From E44-bin88 sp050123275 (GTDB taxonomy: Bacteria; Chloroflexota; Dehalococcoidia; Dehalococcoidales; BS750m-G39), in NCBI GenBank assembly GCA_050123275.1, contig JASFHK010000001.1, forward strand, positions 210,954 to 274,953: a stretch of 64,000 bases of DNA. Direction: 5' to 3'. Shown piece by piece: positions 1 through 7,388 of this stretch (the stretch's first letter is position 1; each line of letters begins with the position of its first letter). The notes beneath the pieces were generated by a model that made no database searches, was not told the origin of the DNA, and saw nothing but the letters and a program-made list of their open reading frames with translations. The position numbers were made by a program, and so were the translations under genes.

Positions 1-474
1 GCCGAACATGCGGCTGAAACCGGAGGCAATCCAGCTCAAAACGAAGACGAAGGGGGCGAATATCCAGGAAAGTGCCTCGATAGGCCCGATGAAGGCCAGC
101 GAAAGCCCCTCGGCATGGCGGGTGGCTATCGTCTTGGGGGTGGTCTCGCAGAAGATGAGGAGGACGATGGTGACCACGACGGTGGCAATGAGCACGCCCC
201 ACTGGTCTCCCCATAAACTGATGGCCAGGTAGGTGGCCAGGGCCGCCGCCGCCGTGTTGACCAGGTTGTTGCCCAGCAGGACGGTGGAGAGGAACCTTTC
301 CGGCTTCTCCATCATCTTGGCGACGCGGCGGGCGCCTCGCACCTTGGTGTCGACCAGATGCTGCACCCTTACCTTCTGCAATGAGATAAAGGCTGTTTCC
401 GAGCTGGAAAAGAAAGCGGATAGGACGAGGCAGACAATGAGCAGCACCAGGTAAAGGGTTTCAATGCCTGTCAT
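1..474 (-). CDS. CNNM/DUF21 transmembrane protein, partial (CorC/HlyC-like family)
   Basis: The frame reads from an ATG at 474 leftwards without a stop to the window edge, giving 158 codons of the N-terminal part. It has four hydrophobic stretches (about residues 4-24, 60-88, 92-112 and 124-150). The start MTGIETLYLVLLIVCLVLSA, the SSSETAFISLQK motif and LLGNNLVNTAA are typical of the CNNM (DUF21) membrane domain. Family members usually carry CBS and CorC/HlyC domains after this and act in divalent-metal (Mg2+) transport or efflux; those domains would lie outside the window. The family call is firm, the transported ion is not. It is divergent from tsaD across a 290-bp gap holding a repeat element. 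Confidence 0.85.
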   Translation of the reverse strand, partial: MTGIETLYLVLLIVCLVLSAFFSSSETAFISLQKVRVQHLVDTKVRGARRVAKMMEKPERFLSTVLLGNNLVNTAAAALATYLAISLWGDQWGVLIATVVVTIVLLIFCETTPKTIATRHAEGLSLAFIGPIEALSWIFAPFVFVLSWIASGFSRMFG

Positions 475-565
475 TAGTTATCACCCCACTCTTGGTGACG
501 AGTCACGATTATTCATCTTTTCGTCATAATATCACTGCCTGTGGAGTGTGTCAAAAGGTTTGTAT

Positions 566-736
566 CTCCACCCCACCCCATTTTATATCTTTTCCCGCCC
601 GCCGTCCTTTGAGGTATAGGGGGCTACGCCCCCTAAAACCCCCAAAATAAGAGATATATAAGGGTTTAACCCTTGTAGGGTGGGTATTGGGTGGGAAAAC
701 AATACATACGCCATTAAAGTAGGGAGGTGGGGCGGC
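566..736. repeat. MITE-like palindromic repeat, copy 1
   Basis: About 170 bp with imperfect terminal inverted repeats (568-577 against 726-735, 9 of 10 pairs) and inner complementary arms rich in CCCACCC/GGGTGGG. The central block, with GAGATATATAAGGG and GGGTGGGTATTGGGTGGG, recurs almost unchanged at 7261-7304. Both copies lie between genes. No transposase is nearby, so this resembles a non-autonomous element or a structured intergenic repeat. Confidence 0.7.
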
Positions 737-747
737 AACTGCGCCTG

Positions 748-765
748 TGCTATAATGCAGGGACA
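748..765 (+). promoter_or_regulatory. tsaD promoter, extended -10, leaderless configuration
   Basis: TATAAT at 751-756 is preceded by TGC (748-750), an extended -10. No good -35 is visible. Only 8 nt separate the -10 from the tsaD ATG at 765 and there is no clear Shine-Dalgarno, so the transcript would begin at or next to the start codon. Confidence 0.6.
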
Positions 766-1742
766 TGAAAATCTTAGCTATCGAGACCTCCTGCGACGAG
801 ACGGCGGCGGCGGTGGTCGCCGACGGGCGTAAAATACTCTCCAACCCTATCGCCTCCCAGGTGGAAATCCACGCCCGCTACGGCGGGGTCGTCCCCGAGG
901 TGGCTTCCCGCCAGCACCTGCTCTCTATTATCCCCATCGTCAGGCAGGCGATGAGCGATGCCGGCGTCAACGGTGGCGACCTGTCGGCGGTTGCCGTCAC
1001 CCACGGCCCCGGGCTGGCCGGCTCGCTGCTGGTGGGGGTCAACGTGGCCAAGGCGATGGCGTTGGCTTACGGCCTGCCCCTTATCGGCGTCAATCACCTG
1101 GAAGGGCACCTCTACGCCAACTGGCTGGGGGAGAAAGATATCGAGTTCCCCGCCGTTTGCCTTATCGTTTCCGGCGGGCACAGCGATTTGGTTTTAGTGC
1201 GCGGTCACGGCGACTACGCCGTTCTGGGCCGCACCCGCGACGACGCCGCCGGCGAGGCCTTCGATAAAGCCGCCCGCATACTAAACCTGGGCTACCCCGG
1301 CGGGCCCGCCATCGAGGAGGCGGCTAAAGAGGGCGCGGCCTCGATAAAGTTACCCCGTGCTTGGCTCGAGGGGACTAATGACTTCAGCTTCAGCGGGGTC
1401 AAGACGGCACTGTTGCGTTTGGCCGAGGCGGGCAAAATCAAATCGGCGGCGGACGCCGCCGCCAGCTTCCAGGAAGCGGTAGTGGACGTGCTGGTGACCA
1501 AGACAATCGCCGTGGCCGGAGAGCGCCGGGCGAAACAGCTGCTGATGGCGGGCGGGGTGGCCTCCAACACCCGGCTGCGCCGGCAGCTGGCCGAAAAATC
1601 GCCCGTACCCGTGCTGGTGCCGCCTCCCATCCTCTGCACCGACAACGCGGCCATGATTGCCGCCTGCGCTTGTTACCGCTTTCAGGCGGGCAGGACGGAC
1701 GGGCTCGACCTCGACGTCGTTCCCGGACTCAAGTTGAGCTAA
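765..1742 (+). CDS. tsaD: tRNA N6-adenosine threonylcarbamoyltransferase TsaD
   Basis: TsaD transfers the threonylcarbamoyl group from TC-AMP to A37 of ANN-decoding tRNAs, working with TsaB and TsaE in the cytoplasm. The 325-residue protein is full length. It opens with MKILAIETSCDET, has the metal-binding HLEGH (H111 and H115), an ASHK-fold glycine-rich SGGHSDLVLV segment and a C-terminal MAGGVASNTRLR plus CTDNAAMIA motif, all diagnostic for the Kae1/TsaD family. Neither tsaB nor tsaE is next to it. The ATG at 765 follows a -10 box by 8 nt with no ribosome site, so the message is probably leaderless. Together with mtaB at 43688 it covers both steps (t6A, then ms2t6A) at tRNA position 37. Confidence 0.97.
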   Translation: MKILAIETSCDETAAAVVADGRKILSNPIASQVEIHARYGGVVPEVASRQHLLSIIPIVRQAMSDAGVNGGDLSAVAVTHGPGLAGSLLVGVNVAKAMALAYGLPLIGVNHLEGHLYANWLGEKDIEFPAVCLIVSGGHSDLVLVRGHGDYAVLGRTRDDAAGEAFDKAARILNLGYPGGPAIEEAAKEGAASIKLPRAWLEGTNDFSFSGVKTALLRLAEAGKIKSAADAAASFQEAVVDVLVTKTIAVAGERRAKQLLMAGGVASNTRLRRQLAEKSPVPVLVPPPILCTDNAAMIAACACYRFQAGRTDGLDLDVVPGLKLS

Positions 1743-1832
1743 TCAGCCAGCGCCTTACCGAGAAATGGTGTATAATAGGCTGTTATTCGGCTCTAAACCT
1801 TTGAAATTACTGCTGAATGCCTGTAAATCGAG

Positions 1833-1861
1833 TTGAAAGTTACGCCCAGTTGGGTTATGAT
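1833..1861 (+). promoter_or_regulatory. groESL sigma-A-type promoter
   Basis: TTGAAA (1833-1838), 17-bp spacer, TATGAT (1856-1861). The expected start falls at about 1868, exactly at the left arm of the CIRCE operator, so a bound repressor would block initiation. Confidence 0.85.
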
Positions 1862-1867
1862 AAGTCG

Positions 1868-1894
1868 TTAGCACTCTCCCTCCGAGAGTGCTAA
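1868..1894 (+). promoter_or_regulatory. CIRCE operator (HrcA binding site)
   Basis: TTAGCACTC (1868-1876), nine-base spacer, GAGTGCTAA (1886-1894). This is the exact CIRCE consensus, bound by the heat-shock repressor HrcA, directly upstream of groES. hrcA itself is not in the window. Confidence 0.97.
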
Positions 1895-1933
1895 AATAAG
1901 AGAAAGAAGCGAATTAGAACAAGGAGGATGAGA

Positions 1934-2233
1934 ATGGCGCTAAAGCTACAACCTTTAGGCGACCGACTGGTGGTCAAGCCTATGGAAGGTGAAGAGAAAA
2001 CCAAGGGGGGAATTATCCTTCCCGATACCGCCAAGGAGAAACCGCAGGAAGGCAAGGTACTGGCGGTCGGCCCCGGTAGGCTGTCCGAGGACGGCAAACG
2101 GATAGCCATGGAGGTAAAGGTGGGCGACGTAGTGCTCTACGTCAAGTACGGCGGCACCGAAATCAAAGTCGAGGGCGAGGAGCTTATGGTCCTGCGCGAG
2201 GGCGACATCCTGGCCAAGAAGGTTACTAAGTAG
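1934..2233 (+). CDS. groES: Co-chaperonin GroES
   Basis: The 10-kDa heptameric lid of the GroEL folding chamber. The start at 1934 (MALKLQPLGDR) is preferred over an in-frame ATG at 1928, because the Shine-Dalgarno AAGGAGG occupies 1921-1927 and would touch the earlier ATG. The 99-residue product has the usual length. The mobile loop (about residues 17-33, with TKGGIILPD) and the roof-region DVVLYVKYGGTEIK segment are conserved. It is cotranscribed with groEL 14 bp downstream under the CIRCE-controlled promoter. Confidence 0.97.
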   Translation: MALKLQPLGDRLVVKPMEGEEKTKGGIILPDTAKEKPQEGKVLAVGPGRLSEDGKRIAMEVKVGDVVLYVKYGGTEIKVEGEELMVLREGDILAKKVTK

Positions 2234-2247
2234 GTAAGGAGGATAAC

Positions 2248-3882
2248 ATGGCTAAACAGATTGTATTCGATGAAGAAGTAAGACACGCCATCAAGAAAGG
2301 CATTGACACCCTGGCCGACGCGGTCAAGGTTACCCTGGGCCCTAAGGGGCACTGCGTGGCGCTGGACAAGAAATGGGGCGCGCCTTCGGTAATCGATGAC
2401 GGCGTTACCATCGCCAAGGACATCGAGCTCCCCGACCCCTTCGAGAACATGGGCGTCCAGCTCGTCAAAGAGGCGGCCACCAAGACCAACGACGCCTGCG
2501 GCGACGGCACCACCACTTCTACGGTGCTGGCCCACGCCATTATCACCGAGGGCTTCAAGAACGTAGCCGCCGGCGCCGAGCCCATCGCCCTCAAGAAGGG
2601 CATCGAGAAGGCGACCAAGGCCATCGTCGAAGAGCTGAAACGGGTCTCCGTTGAGGTCAAGGGCAAGGAACAGATCGCCCAGGTAGGCACCATCACCGCC
2701 AAGGACGCCGATATCGGTAACCTCATCGCCGAGGTCATGGAGAAAGTCGGCAAGGACGGCGTCATCACCGTCGAGGAGTCCAAGGGCATAAAGTACGAAA
2801 CCGACTACGTGGAAGGTATGCAGTTCGACCGGGGTTATATCAGCCCCTATTTCATCACCAACGCCGAGAAGATGGAAACCGAGATTGAGGACCCCTACAT
2901 CCTCATCACCGACAAGAAAATCTCGGCCATGTCCGACCTGCTGCCCGCACTGGAGAAGGTACTGCAGGTCTCCAAGAACCTGCTCATCCTCGCCGAGGAT
3001 ATCGAGGGCGAGGCTCTGGCCACACTGGTGGTCAACAAGCTGCGCGGCACCATCAACGTGCTCGCCGTCAAGGCTCCTGGCTTCGGCGACAGGCGCAAGG
3101 CGATGCTGGAGGATATCGCTATCCTCACCGGCGGCAAGGTCATCTCGGAAGAGGTCGGCCGCAAGCTGGACTCGGTAACCGTGGAAGACCTGGGCCGCGC
3201 CCGCCGCGTCACCTCGGACAAGGACAACACCACCATCGTCGAGGGCAAAGGCGCCGAGGAAGACATCAAGGCCCGTATCAAGCAGATTAAGGCTCAAATC
3301 GAAGAGACCACCTCCGACTTCGACCGCGAGAAGCTTCAGGAGAGGCAGGCCAAGCTGGTCGGCGGTGTCGGCGTCATCAAGGTCGGCGCCGCTACCGAGG
3401 TCGAGCTTAAAGAGCGCAAGCACCGCGTCGAGGACGCTCTTTCCGCCACCCGCGCGGCGGTGGAAGAGGGCATCCTGCCCGGCGGCGGCGTAGCGCTGCT
3501 GCGGGCGACCGCGGTTCTAAAGAAAGTAGAGGCTACCGGCGACGAGCGTACCGGCGTTAACAGCATCGGTAAAGCGGTGGAAGCTCCCATCCGCTGGATC
3601 GCCGATAACGCCGGCAAGGACGGCTCGGTAATCGTCGACGCCGTGAAGAAGGCCAAGGCCGGCGTCGGCTACGATGCCGCCGCCGACGAGTTCGGCAACA
3701 TGGTGGAAAAGGGCATCATCGACCCGACTAAGGTCGTCCGCTCGGCACTGGAGAACGCGGCCAGTATCGCCGCCATGGTGCTGATTACGGAATCAATGGT
3801 GGCCGACATACCCGAGAAGGAAAAGCCGATGCCGGGCGGTATGCCTCCGGGCGGCATGGGTGGCATGGAAGGGATGATGTAA
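2248..3882 (+). CDS. groEL: Chaperonin GroEL
   Basis: ATP-driven 14-subunit folding chamber of the cytoplasm. The 544-residue protein is full length, preceded by TAAGGAGG. Equatorial-domain ATP motifs VTLGPKGH (about 29-36), GDGTTTSTVLA (about 86-96) and LPGGGVALLR (about 410) are present, as is the apical domain. The tail carries the Gly-Gly-Met repeats typical of GroEL (GGMPPGGMGGMEGMM). The usual GRNV after GPKG is replaced by GHCV, a small change near the nucleotide site. It is the second gene of the groES-groEL operon; a 10-codon ORF and a hairpin terminator follow. Confidence 0.98.
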   Translation: MAKQIVFDEEVRHAIKKGIDTLADAVKVTLGPKGHCVALDKKWGAPSVIDDGVTIAKDIELPDPFENMGVQLVKEAATKTNDACGDGTTTSTVLAHAIITEGFKNVAAGAEPIALKKGIEKATKAIVEELKRVSVEVKGKEQIAQVGTITAKDADIGNLIAEVMEKVGKDGVITVEESKGIKYETDYVEGMQFDRGYISPYFITNAEKMETEIEDPYILITDKKISAMSDLLPALEKVLQVSKNLLILAEDIEGEALATLVVNKLRGTINVLAVKAPGFGDRRKAMLEDIAILTGGKVISEEVGRKLDSVTVEDLGRARRVTSDKDNTTIVEGKGAEEDIKARIKQIKAQIEETTSDFDREKLQERQAKLVGGVGVIKVGAATEVELKERKHRVEDALSATRAAVEEGILPGGGVALLRATAVLKKVEATGDERTGVNSIGKAVEAPIRWIADNAGKDGSVIVDAVKKAKAGVGYDAAADEFGNMVEKGIIDPTKVVRSALENAASIAAMVLITESMVADIPEKEKPMPGGMPPGGMGGMEGMM

Positions 3883-3916
3883 TTCGAATTCTCGAATAAC
3901 ATACAGGAGGGCGTTA

Positions 3917-3949
3917 GTGGCTAAAAAGTCCAAGCCCAAACCCAAATAG
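3917..3949 (+). CDS. Possible 10-codon micro-ORF downstream of groEL (Lys/Pro rich)
   Basis: GTG start at 3917 after a strong Shine-Dalgarno (CAGGAGG, 3904-3910), encoding AKKSKPKPK after the initiator and ending in TAG. It lies between the groEL stop and the terminator, so it would be on the heat-shock mRNA. The ribosome site is better than chance would usually give, but ten codons cannot be assigned a family. It may instead be a translated tail with no function. Confidence 0.4.
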   Translation: MAKKSKPKPK

Positions 3950-3972
3950 CGTCCTAGGGTATAACAAGGCGC

Positions 3973-4005
3973 ATAGCCGTGGTCGAGAGGCCACGGCTAT
4001 TTTAT
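3973..4005 (+). terminator. groESL terminator, possibly bidirectional
   Basis: Perfect 10-bp stem ATAGCCGTGG / CCACGGCTAT (3973-3982 and 3991-4000), 8-base loop, then TTTAT. It ends at the stop codon of the converging M16 peptidase gene and may serve both directions. Confidence 0.8.
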
Positions 4006-5261
4006 ATCGTGAGCAGTTCTTGAAGCGGCTCGTCGGACACCGGCCCTACCACCGCCAGCCGCAACTGGCTCGTAATCAATAGCTCACGGGCCAGCCCGGC
4101 GATTGCCTCGGCGCTGATGGCGTCCACGATACCCAGCACGTCGTCTACGGTGAGGATGCGCCCGGTGAGTAGCTCCTGTCCCCCCGTCCATCCGGCCACG
4201 GCGCGGCTGTCCTCCAGGCGCAGTAATAATCTCCCCTTGGAAAGCTCTTTGGCCTTGGTCAGCTCGTTTTGGGGGACAGGCTTTTTGAGTTTGTCCAGCT
4301 GCTCCAGTACGGCTTTCACCGTTACCTTCAGGTTTTTGGGCTCCACACCGGCGTAAACGGTAATGGCTCCGGAGTCGGCGAAGTGCTCGGCGTAGCTGTG
4401 GATGTTATAGGCCAGCCCCAGCTTGTCGCGAATCTCGGTAAACAAACGGCTGCTCATGCCCTCGCCCAAAATCACGTTAAGCAGGTCGAGCGTGAAACGC
4501 TTGGGGTGTAGCAGGGGCAGACCGCTCAAAGCCAGGCAGAGATGCGCCTGCTCGGTGTCTTTGTTCTCGATACGAAGGGGTTGGAAGCTCCGCTCTTTAT
4601 AGGGGAGGAAAGCAGGGCAAGCTTTCGGATTAACCCATTTGCCCAGCGCTTTCTCCACGGCGCCCACCATCTCCCCGTGCTCGCCGCCGCCGGCGATGCT
4701 GACCACGGTGTTGGCGGGCAGGTATTTCTCGGTGATGTAATCGACTATCATCTCCCGGCTGATGGCGGCTACCGATTCCTTGCTGCCGGCGATGTCGCGC
4801 CCCAGCGGGTGCCCGGGCCAGAGCAGGTCGTCGATGAGCATGTTGACCAGCTGCGCGGGCGAGTCCTGGCTCATGCTGATTTCTTCGGTGATGACCTGGC
4901 GCTCGCGCTCGACGTCGCCGGGTTCAAAGCGGGAGTTAAGCACGATGTCGGCCAGCACTTCCAGGGCCGTCGGGAAATGGGGTTGGGCGACCTTGCACCA
5001 GTAAACGGTCAGCTCCTTGTCGGTGCCGGCGTTGACGATGCCCCCCAGCCCCTCTATCGCCTCGGAGATGTCGCGGGAAGTGGGGCGCTTTTCGGTGCCC
5101 CGGAAGCAGAGGTGCTCGATAAAGTGGGAGACACCGGCCTGCGCCTCGCTCTCGTAGCGGGAGCCGACGCCGACGAAGATACAGATGGATACCGAGCGGG
5201 CGTGGGGCATGGGGGCGGTGAGCACCCGCAGCCCGTTGTCCAGCGTGGTCTTACGATACAA
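4002..5261 (-). CDS. M16 family zinc metallopeptidase (insulinase/processing peptidase type)
   Basis: A 419-residue M16B-type protease of the pitrilysin fold. The inverted zinc motif HFIEH (H46, E49, H50) is intact, and a glutamate about 80 residues on (in ERERQVITEEI) supplies the third ligand. The C-terminal half carries the second, non-catalytic M16 domain with the LNVILGEGMSSRLFTEIR segment. Such proteins (like Bacillus YmxG/MlpA) usually cleave peptides or signal fragments in the cytoplasm or at the membrane. No signal peptide is seen. The start is TTG at 5261, with AGGAGGAAGAACC just before it. In many Gram-positive genomes the gene sits by pnp or dapG; here it stands alone, convergent with groEL. 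Confidence 0.9.
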   Translation of the reverse strand: MYRKTTLDNGLRVLTAPMPHARSVSICIFVGVGSRYESEAQAGVSHFIEHLCFRGTEKRPTSRDISEAIEGLGGIVNAGTDKELTVYWCKVAQPHFPTALEVLADIVLNSRFEPGDVERERQVITEEISMSQDSPAQLVNMLIDDLLWPGHPLGRDIAGSKESVAAISREMIVDYITEKYLPANTVVSIAGGGEHGEMVGAVEKALGKWVNPKACPAFLPYKERSFQPLRIENKDTEQAHLCLALSGLPLLHPKRFTLDLLNVILGEGMSSRLFTEIRDKLGLAYNIHSYAEHFADSGAITVYAGVEPKNLKVTVKAVLEQLDKLKKPVPQNELTKAKELSKGRLLLRLEDSRAVAGWTGGQELLTGRILTVDDVLGIVDAISAEAIAGLARELLITSQLRLAVVGPVSDEPLQELLTI

Positions 5262-5321
5262 AGGTTCTTCCTCCTCCGAAAGTAAAAGATATTCTAACGG
5301 TATGCTTCGGGGGGTGTCAAT

Positions 5322-5349
5322 TTTGTAAATCGGCGTGTTTTATTATAAA
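5322..5349 (+). promoter_or_regulatory. Possible promoter of the acyl-CoA ligase gene
   Basis: TTTGTA (5322-5327), 16-bp spacer, TATAAA (5344-5349) in the divergent gap between the M16 peptidase gene and the ligase. The match is moderate. Confidence 0.45.
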
Positions 5350-5415
5350 CTGGATGTGGAGGCCAACCGTTAAAAGACGTTAATTAATAAGCGAAGAGAT
5401 AAGAAGGAGTTGAGT

Positions 5416-6984
5416 ATGGAAAAACCCTATAAGTACCAGGCATTTATTCCCCAGTATTACAACGTGACCACCAAGCTCATTGACGAGATGGTGGATAAGG
5501 GGTTGGGGGACAAGGTGGCGGTGTACTATAAAGACAAGAGCTACACCTACGCCGAGATGCAAAGCATGGCCAACCGGGTGGGCAACGCTCTCAAGATTCT
5601 GGGCGTGCACATGGAAGAGCGGGTGATGCTGGTCATGTACGATTCCCCGGAGGCGATGGCCTGTTTCTTCGGCGCCATCAAAATCGGCGCCATCCCCATG
5701 CCCATCAACTATATGTACACCCCGGACGACTTCCGTTATCTGCTCAATAACAGCCGCGCCCGCACCCTCATCGCCGACGGCGATTTCATCGAGAATATCG
5801 AGGGCTTCCGCGACAAGTTCCTCTACCTGGAAAACACCATCATCGTCGGCGAGAAGACGCGGGCCTATCACATTTCCTTTAACGATATCGTCGGGCGCTG
5901 CTCCGATAAGCTCGAAGTGGCCTACACCACCTTCGAGGACGCCGCCTTCTGGAACTACACCTCGGGCAGCACCGGCGTGCCCAAGGCGGCCGTCCACCTG
6001 CAGCACGACGTTTTCAGCTGTATCGACAGCTACGCCAAGGCGGTGCTGAACCTTAACTCGGAAGACGTACTCTTCTCCGCGTCGAAGTTCTTCTTCGCCT
6101 ACGGGTTAGGCAACAGCTTTTTCTACCCGCTGGCGCTGGGCGCTTCCGTGGTGCTGCTGCCCGACCGGCCCCGCCCCGATATTATTTTCGAGACCATTAC
6201 CAAGTACCGGCCCACCGTTTTCTTCGGCGTGCCCACGCTCTACGCCAACATGCTGGAGATGAAAGACGAGGAGAATAAATACGACCTCTCCTCGTTGCGC
6301 ATTTGCACCTCGGCCGGCGAAGCCCTGCCCACCGAAATCTTCAACGAGTGGAAGAAGCGGTTCGGGCTGGAGATACTGGACGGCATCGGCTCCACCGAGC
6401 TTTTGCACATCTTTATCTCCAACCGCCCCGGCGACGTCAAGCCGGGCAGCTCGGGCAAGGTCGTTCCCGGCTATCAGGCCAGAATCGTGAATGAAGAAAG
6501 CGAGGAAGTGCCCGTCGGCGAGGTGGGTACGTTGCTGGTGCACGGCGAATCGACCGCCGCCTACTACTACCGCCACCACGATAAGACCAAGACCTCCATG
6601 CTGGGCGAGTGGTTCAACACCGGCGATAAATACCGCCGCGACGATGAGGGCTACTACTACTATCGCGGACGGGGCGACGACATGCTCAAGGTGGGCGGTA
6701 TCTGGGTGTCACCCATCGAGGTCGAGGACGCCCTGGTCTCCCACCCCGCCGTGCTCGAAGCCGCCGTGGTGGCCAAGAAAGACGAGCATAACCTGGTCAA
6801 GCCCAAGGCTTTCGTGGTGCTTAAAAAGGGCAACAAGCCTACCGAGGAGCTGGCCAAGGATATCAAGGATTTTGTCAAGAAGAGCATCGCGCCCTACAAA
6901 TACCCGCGCTGGCTGGAGTTCACCGAAGCGTTGCCCAAGACGACCACCGGCAAGATACAGCGCTACAAACTGCGGGACGACTAG
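5416..6984 (+). CDS. Benzoate-CoA ligase-like AMP-forming acyl-CoA ligase
   Basis: An ANL-superfamily enzyme that would make an acyl- or aryl-CoA from the acid, ATP and CoA. Core motifs are TSGSTGVPKAAVH (A3/P-loop), GIGSTELLHIF (A5), YRRDDEGYYYYRGRGDDMLKV (shortened here: YRRDDEGYYYYRGRGDD, A7/A8) and the catalytic lysine in PKTTTGKIQRYKLR near the C-terminus. SASKFFFAYGLGNSFFYPLALGA-like (FFFAYGLGNSFFYPL) and the YPRWLEF segment are typical of the benzoate-CoA ligase group. I chose ATG 5416 (522 residues) because AGAAGGAG at 5402-5409 gives 6-nt spacing; an in-frame TTG at 5410 touches that site. The real substrate could be benzoate, a hydroxybenzoate or another carboxylate. No aromatic-degradation genes flank it. 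Confidence 0.8.
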   Translation: MEKPYKYQAFIPQYYNVTTKLIDEMVDKGLGDKVAVYYKDKSYTYAEMQSMANRVGNALKILGVHMEERVMLVMYDSPEAMACFFGAIKIGAIPMPINYMYTPDDFRYLLNNSRARTLIADGDFIENIEGFRDKFLYLENTIIVGEKTRAYHISFNDIVGRCSDKLEVAYTTFEDAAFWNYTSGSTGVPKAAVHLQHDVFSCIDSYAKAVLNLNSEDVLFSASKFFFAYGLGNSFFYPLALGASVVLLPDRPRPDIIFETITKYRPTVFFGVPTLYANMLEMKDEENKYDLSSLRICTSAGEALPTEIFNEWKKRFGLEILDGIGSTELLHIFISNRPGDVKPGSSGKVVPGYQARIVNEESEEVPVGEVGTLLVHGESTAAYYYRHHDKTKTSMLGEWFNTGDKYRRDDEGYYYYRGRGDDMLKVGGIWVSPIEVEDALVSHPAVLEAAVVAKKDEHNLVKPKAFVVLKKGNKPTEELAKDIKDFVKKSIAPYKYPRWLEFTEALPKTTTGKIQRYKLRDD

Positions 6985-7002
6985 CCGCCATAGTGATTTA
7001 GA

Positions 7003-7033
7003 AAAAGGGGAGCTTCAAGCTCCCCTTTTCTTT
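7003..7033 (+). terminator. Terminator of the acyl-CoA ligase gene
   Basis: AAAAGGGGAGC paired with GCTCCCCTTTT (7003-7013 and 7019-7029) around a TTCAA loop, running into a T-rich tract. Confidence 0.9.
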
Positions 7034-7043
7034 TCCCCGGATT

Positions 7044-7087
7044 CTCCTGTTGTTGTGAGTCCTTTTGGGGAAGGACGAAGCAATCTC
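7044..7087. repeat. Degenerate palindromic intergenic repeat (GAAGCAATCTC type)
   Basis: The stretch contains GAGTCCTTTTGGGGAAGGAC followed by GAAGCAATCTC. From memory, it resembles a short palindromic repeat family found in many bacterial genomes (CATTGCGAG...GAAGCAATCTC), with the CATTGCGAG arm eroded here. The inner part GTCCTT/AAGGAC forms a small stem. Confidence 0.5.
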
Positions 7088-7165
7088 ATCCCCCCGCTCT
7101 GTCAGCGAACGTTTTTTCTGACCCGCCCGGCCCGCCCTGATGAGTAAACTCCTTAACCTGGGGTT

Positions 7166-7342
7166 CCGCCACCCCCACCCCGCTTTCTTTATCTTTTCCC
7201 ACCCACCACCCTTTTAAGGTAGAAAGGGGACTTTGCCCCCTTTCCAACCCCCAATAAGGAGATATATAAGGGGTTTCACCCTTATAGGGTGGGTATTGGG
7301 TGGGTAAGAAAAACGTGCGCACAACAAGGTGGGGTGGTGGCA
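7166..7342. repeat. MITE-like palindromic repeat, copy 2
   Basis: Second copy of the element at 566-736. It has imperfect terminal inverted repeats (7168-7181 and 7328-7341), inner arms CCCACCCACCACCC (7199-7212) against GGGTGGGTATTGGGTGGG (7287-7304), and the shared GAGATATATAAGGG block. Along with a terminator and the degenerate repeat it fills the 400-bp gap before lysA; I see no gene there. Confidence 0.7.
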
Positions 7343-7351
7343 AAATATCAA

Positions 7352-7388
7352 TTGACTAAACCCCCTCTCGCTGCTAACATTGAGTAAA
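7352..7388 (+). promoter_or_regulatory. lysA promoter, leaderless configuration
   Basis: TTGACT (7352-7357), 17-bp spacer, TAACAT (7375-7380), then only 7 nt to the lysA ATG at 7388. No Shine-Dalgarno is present. It lies just outside repeat copy 2. Confidence 0.7.

Noticed and set aside
551..844. Minus-strand frame of 97 codons resembling another at 7086-7343
   Set aside because: The likeness comes from the shared palindromic repeat; there is no ribosome site and the frame runs into tsaD antisense.
2137..3423. 428-codon frame antisense to groEL
   Set aside because: Composition follows from the GC-rich third positions of groEL; no family features.
7086..7343. Minus-strand frame of 85 codons
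   Set aside because: It lies inside repeat copy 2, is Pro/Gly-rich low-complexity sequence and has no ribosome site.
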